Assembly (NCBI RefSeq): GCF_037975245.1
Contig: NC_092579.1
Span: forward strand, 18,163,678 to 18,227,677
Length of the DNA stretch: 64,000 nt
Direction of reading: 5' to 3'
Source: Apostichopus japonicus
Lineage: Eukaryota; Echinodermata; Holothuroidea; Aspidochirotida; Stichopodidae
Part shown: positions 60,463 to 64,000 of the stretch, in pieces
Position numbering within the stretch: the first letter of the stretch is position 1
Layout of the letters: every line of letters begins with the position of its first letter
Made by a program: the position numbers and the translations under genes
The notes under the pieces: generated by a model
Told to the model about the DNA's origin: nothing
Seen by the model: the letters and a program-made list of their open reading frames with translations, nothing else
Database searches by the model: none

Positions 60463-62435
60463 TACTTCTTAAGTTAATGTAACAGGATCACGAATGAAAA
60501 GCATTTGGGCCCTAATCAAAACCGGAACGCCTTGGACCACCTAACCAATGGGCCATATGAACTCTTAAGTAGAAGTGTACAGTACCAAAATGCGTCTTGC
60601 CTGGTCAAAAGAGTGCTTGACCAATTTAATTGACCAATACATCCTTACTTCTTTAATGAGAGTAACAGGACCTCGAAAAAGCTTTGGGCCCTAATCCATG
60701 CAGCACGCCTTGGATCAGCAAACCAAATGTTCAAATGAACTCTAAGGACATTGTAGAAGAGTACCACAATGCGTCTTGGCTAATCCAAAGAATGCTTGAC
60801 CAATTTGATTGACCACTAAATCATTACTTCTTTAATGAGTGTAACAGGACCATGAGAAAGCTTTGGGCCCTAATCCATGCAGCACGCCTTGGATCACCTT
60901 ACCAATGGGCCATATGAACTCTTAAGACATTGAAGAAGAGTTCCATAATGCGTTTTGCCCGGTTCAAAGAATGCTTGACCAATTTAAATGACCACTACAT
61001 CATCACTTCTTAAATTAATGTAAAAGGACCGCAAATAAAAAGCCTTTGGATCTTAATCAAATCCATAACGCCTTGAACCAACTAATCAATTGGTCATATG
61101 ACAATGTAGAAGAGTACTATAATGCATCTTGCCCGGTAGGAAGAATGCTTGACCAATTTAAATGACAGTACTAAATCATCACTTCTTAAATTACTGTAAC
61201 AGGATCACGAATAAAAAGCACTTTGGCCCTAATTAAGACCAGAATGCCTTGAACCACCTTACCAATGGGCCATATGAACTCTTGAGACAATGTAGAAGAG
61301 TACCACAATGCGTCTTGCCCGGTCAAAAGAGTGGTTGACCAATTAAAATGACCACTCAATCATTACTTCTTAAATGAGAGTAACAGGACCAAGAAAAAGC
61401 TTGGGCCCTAATCCATGCAGCATGCCTTGGATCACCAAACCGATGGTTAACATGAACTCTAAGGACATTGTAGAAGAGTACCATAAATTATGCATTATGA
61501 TAATGCGTTTTGCCCGGTTCAAAGAATGCTTGACCAATTTAGATGACCACTACATCATCATTTCTTAAATTAATGTAACGGGACTACGAAAAAGTTTAGG
61601 CCCTAATCAAGGCCAGAATGCCTTGGACCACCTTACCAATGGGCCATATGAAGTCTTAAGAAAATGTAGAAGAGTACCACAATGTGTCTTGCCCGATCAA
61701 AAGAGTGCTTGACCAATTTAATTGACCACTAAATCATTACTTTTTTCATGAGTGTAACAGGACCAAAAAAAAGCTTTAAGCCCTAATCCATGCAGCATGC
61801 CTTGGATCACCAAACCAATGGGTAACATGAACTCTAAGGACATTGTAGAAGAGTACCATAATGCGTTTTGCCCGGTTCAAAGAATGCTTCACCAATTTAA
61901 ATGACCACTACATCATCACTTCTTAAATTAATGTAATAGGACCGAGAATTAAAAGCCTTTTGGCCCTAATCAAAACCAGAACACCTTGAACCAACTTATC
62001 AATGGGTCATATGACAATGTACAGTAGAAGAGTACCAAAATGTGTCTTATCCGGTCCGAAGAATGCTTGACCAATTTAAATGACCACTACATTTTCACTT
62101 CTTAAGTTAATGTAAAGGGATCACTAATAAAAAGCATTTGGGCCCTAATCAACACCAGAATGCCTTGGACCACCTAACCAATGGGCCATATGAACTCTTA
62201 AGACAATTTAGAAGAGTACCACAATGTGTCTTGCCCGATCAAAAGAGTGCTTGACCAATTTAATAGACCACTAAATCATTACTTCTTTCTTGAGTGTAAC
62301 AGGACCAAAAAAAAGCTTTAAGCCCTAATCCATGCAGCACGCCTTGGATCACCAAACCAATTGGTAACATGAACTCTAAGGATATTGTAGAAGAGTACCA
62401 TAATGCGTTTTGCCCAGTTCAAAGAATGCTTGACC

Positions 62436-63370
62436 AGTGTTCTCCACTACCGGTTACGTCCGAGTGCGCCGCCCCGAAAAAATTTGAAAAGACTGGCTAG
62501 CGCCCGGACATAAAGCTACCGCCCGGACGAAAAACTCGGCCGCCCGGACCAAAAAAAATACTCTGGCAGTCAGTCTGGCACCTCGTCAAACATTTTCTAG
62601 AAGTCACTCATATTCTTTAAGAGTGATGAATTTGATCGAAAAAACATGTTTTGTTTCTGCCGCGGCCGTGATTCGATTTGCCCATCACCCCCGTATGCCT
62701 GTAAATTCTCCAATACCTACACACATGACATATCGTAAATAAACACTGACTCCGCGAGGTACGAAACTTCTGTCAAATCAGTGACAAATAGCTTAGTAGC
62801 GCACGCCGCAACGTTCTTAAAGAGTGACGAATTTGATCGAAACTACATGTTTTGCTTCTGAATGCCCCAGAGGAGATAGCAGATGATGAGGAGGAGGATT
62901 TGATGACAGTCAATAGCTAGACTACCTGCATAACATGCTACATGCTGAGACATGTCTCACTGCAATTGTTATCCTGTTGGTGTTGAAATAAATAAAGACT
63001 AATTTGTTATTTGATCATCTATTTATCATTCTTTCATTCATTGTGTGCATCTGTGTAATAAGGACTGATAATTGGTTGATATGCCTGAACTTGGCAGTTA
63101 TCCCAGTCAAGCACAGGCTGTGTTGGGTTTAGCCTTGCACAGTGTAGAATAATTTTTCATTGGACTTAGGGCCTATTCATTACTACTCATATTTCAGCAA
63201 CAATTTTGAAGTGTTCTTATTTTTTTTCATTTGGCAAACAAAAGAGAAAATTTAAAACACTGCCTAAAAACTAGCAATTCCTGGAGATACATGCAAGGCA
63301 AATATAGCACCAAATGTTGCACCATTTGGCGTCTAGCCCACCTTCGGAGGGCAAAAATTTTCTACCACCT
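62436..63370 (+). mobile_element. 0.9-kb insertion in the satellite, starting with the GCCCGGAC repeat (copy 2)
   Basis: Satellite sequence stops at GCTTGAC and CAGTGTTCTCCACTA begins. It is followed by GCGCCCGGACATAAAG, TACCGCCCGGAC and CCGCCCGGACC, as at 52670-52814 in reverse. Satellite resumes near 63370 at a different point of the monomer, so DNA was lost or the array rearranged. No right-end inverted repeat was seen. Confidence 0.65.
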
Positions 63371-64000
63371 TAATGTTCGACCACCTTACCAATGGGTCAT
63401 ATGAACTCTCAAGACAATGTAGAAGGGTACCATAATGTGTCTTGCCCGGTCCAAAGAGTGCTTGACAAATTTAAATGATCACTAAAATCATTACTTCTTT
63501 AATGAGTCTAAAGGGACCACGAAAAAGCTTTGGGCCCTTATCCATGCAGCACCCCTTGGATCACCTAACCTATGGTTAACATGAACTCTAAGGACATTGT
63601 AGAAGAGTATCATCATGCGTCTTGCCCGGTCCAAAGAATGCTTGACCAATTGATATGACCACTACATCATCACTTCTTAAATTAATGTAACCCGACTGCG
63701 AATAAAAAACCTTTGGGCCCTAATCAAAACCAGAACGCCTTGAACCAACTAATCAAAGGGTCATATGACAATGTAGAAGAGTACTAAAATGCGTCTTGTC
63801 CGGTCCGAGGAATGCTTGACCAATTTAAATGACAGTACTAAATCATCACTTCTTAAATTACTGTAACAGGATCACGAATAAAAAGCATTTTGGACCACCC
63901 AACCAATGAGCCATATGAACTCTAATGACAATGTAGAACAGTACCATAATGCGACTAACCTGGTCCAAAGAGTGCTTGACCAATTAAAATGACCACTAAA

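Larger units (their letters stand above)
58511..64000. repeat. ~180-bp tandem satellite with higher-order pattern, running off the window
   Basis: The landmark GCTTGACCAATTT recurs near 58926, 59106, 59293, 60615, 60794, 60973, 61147, 61333, 61528, 61707, 61886, 62065, 62249, 62428, 63460, 63640, 63815 and 63973, mostly 174-187 bases apart. Monomers fall into type A (ATCCATGCAGCACGCC with AAGGACATTG), type B (AAAACCAGAACGCC) and type B', which lacks the AACTCTTAAG block after CATATGA. Interruptions lie at about 58628-58855, 59436-60462 and 62436-63370. Confidence 0.95.

Noticed and set aside
58511-64000. CRISPR-like array
   Set aside because: Repeats are ~180 bp, diverged and without short unique spacers; the window is eukaryotic.

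Overview
This is a window of animal nuclear DNA. It is AT-rich, with spliced genes whose introns follow GT-AG, multi-kilobase introns, tRNA-derived SINEs, small hAT-type transposons with target-site duplications, minisatellites and a tandem satellite. The proteins that can be read are metazoan. The repeat style (tRNA-headed SINEs, TATATAGCGCTTT-type repeats, a 180-bp satellite, small TIR elements) suggests a marine invertebrate, perhaps an echinoderm; that placement is inference and was not tested by any search.

Layout. (1) 1-4,600: the last coding exon (+ strand) of a RASD/Dexras-Rhes type Ras-like GTPase, with the NKCD and ETSAK guanine-binding motifs and a CCIS prenylation box. Its first half is not in the window. 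(2) 4,600-18,058: intergenic, with a 10-bp G-rich minisatellite, long (TA)n and (CCCT)n tracts, and two copies of a tRNA-derived SINE. (3) 18,059-38,101: a complete PICK1 orthologue on the minus strand, nine coding exons and 420 residues (PDZ, BAR, acidic tail). All splice phases close. Its introns carry a 2.9-kb, 27-bp minisatellite, a third SINE copy, a second SINE family with a perfect 10-bp duplication, and a hAT MITE. (4) About 38,923-45,208: a 6.3-kb block bounded by imperfect terminal inverted repeats that sit in (TA)n DNA. Each end has a different GC-rich tandem array (11/44/55-bp and 110-bp periods). Inside is a spliced minus-strand gene for a DUF4806-type domain. This is the best candidate for an undescribed system, a mobile element with hierarchically repeated subterminal arrays. 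It also contains a hAT MITE and a fold-back element. (5) 45,505-46,235: a decayed LINE reverse-transcriptase tail. (6) 47,687-49,735: a four-copy AT-rich complex satellite. (7) 50,083-56,909: a minus-strand gene with a proline-rich region, a coiled coil and a BEN-like domain, whose BEN exon is broken by two compensating frameshifts. (8) 58,511-64,000: a satellite of about 180 bp with an A-B'-B higher-order pattern, interrupted by a 1,027-bp TIR element and by a 0.9-kb GC-motif insertion; it runs off the window.

The host genes are independent neighbours, not an operon. PICK1 is a scaffold for membrane receptors and the RASD protein is a signalling GTPase. Most of the remaining sequence is transposon and tandem-repeat biology. 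All gene models come from hand reading of codons, splice sites and remembered family signatures; no alignment or database search was run.
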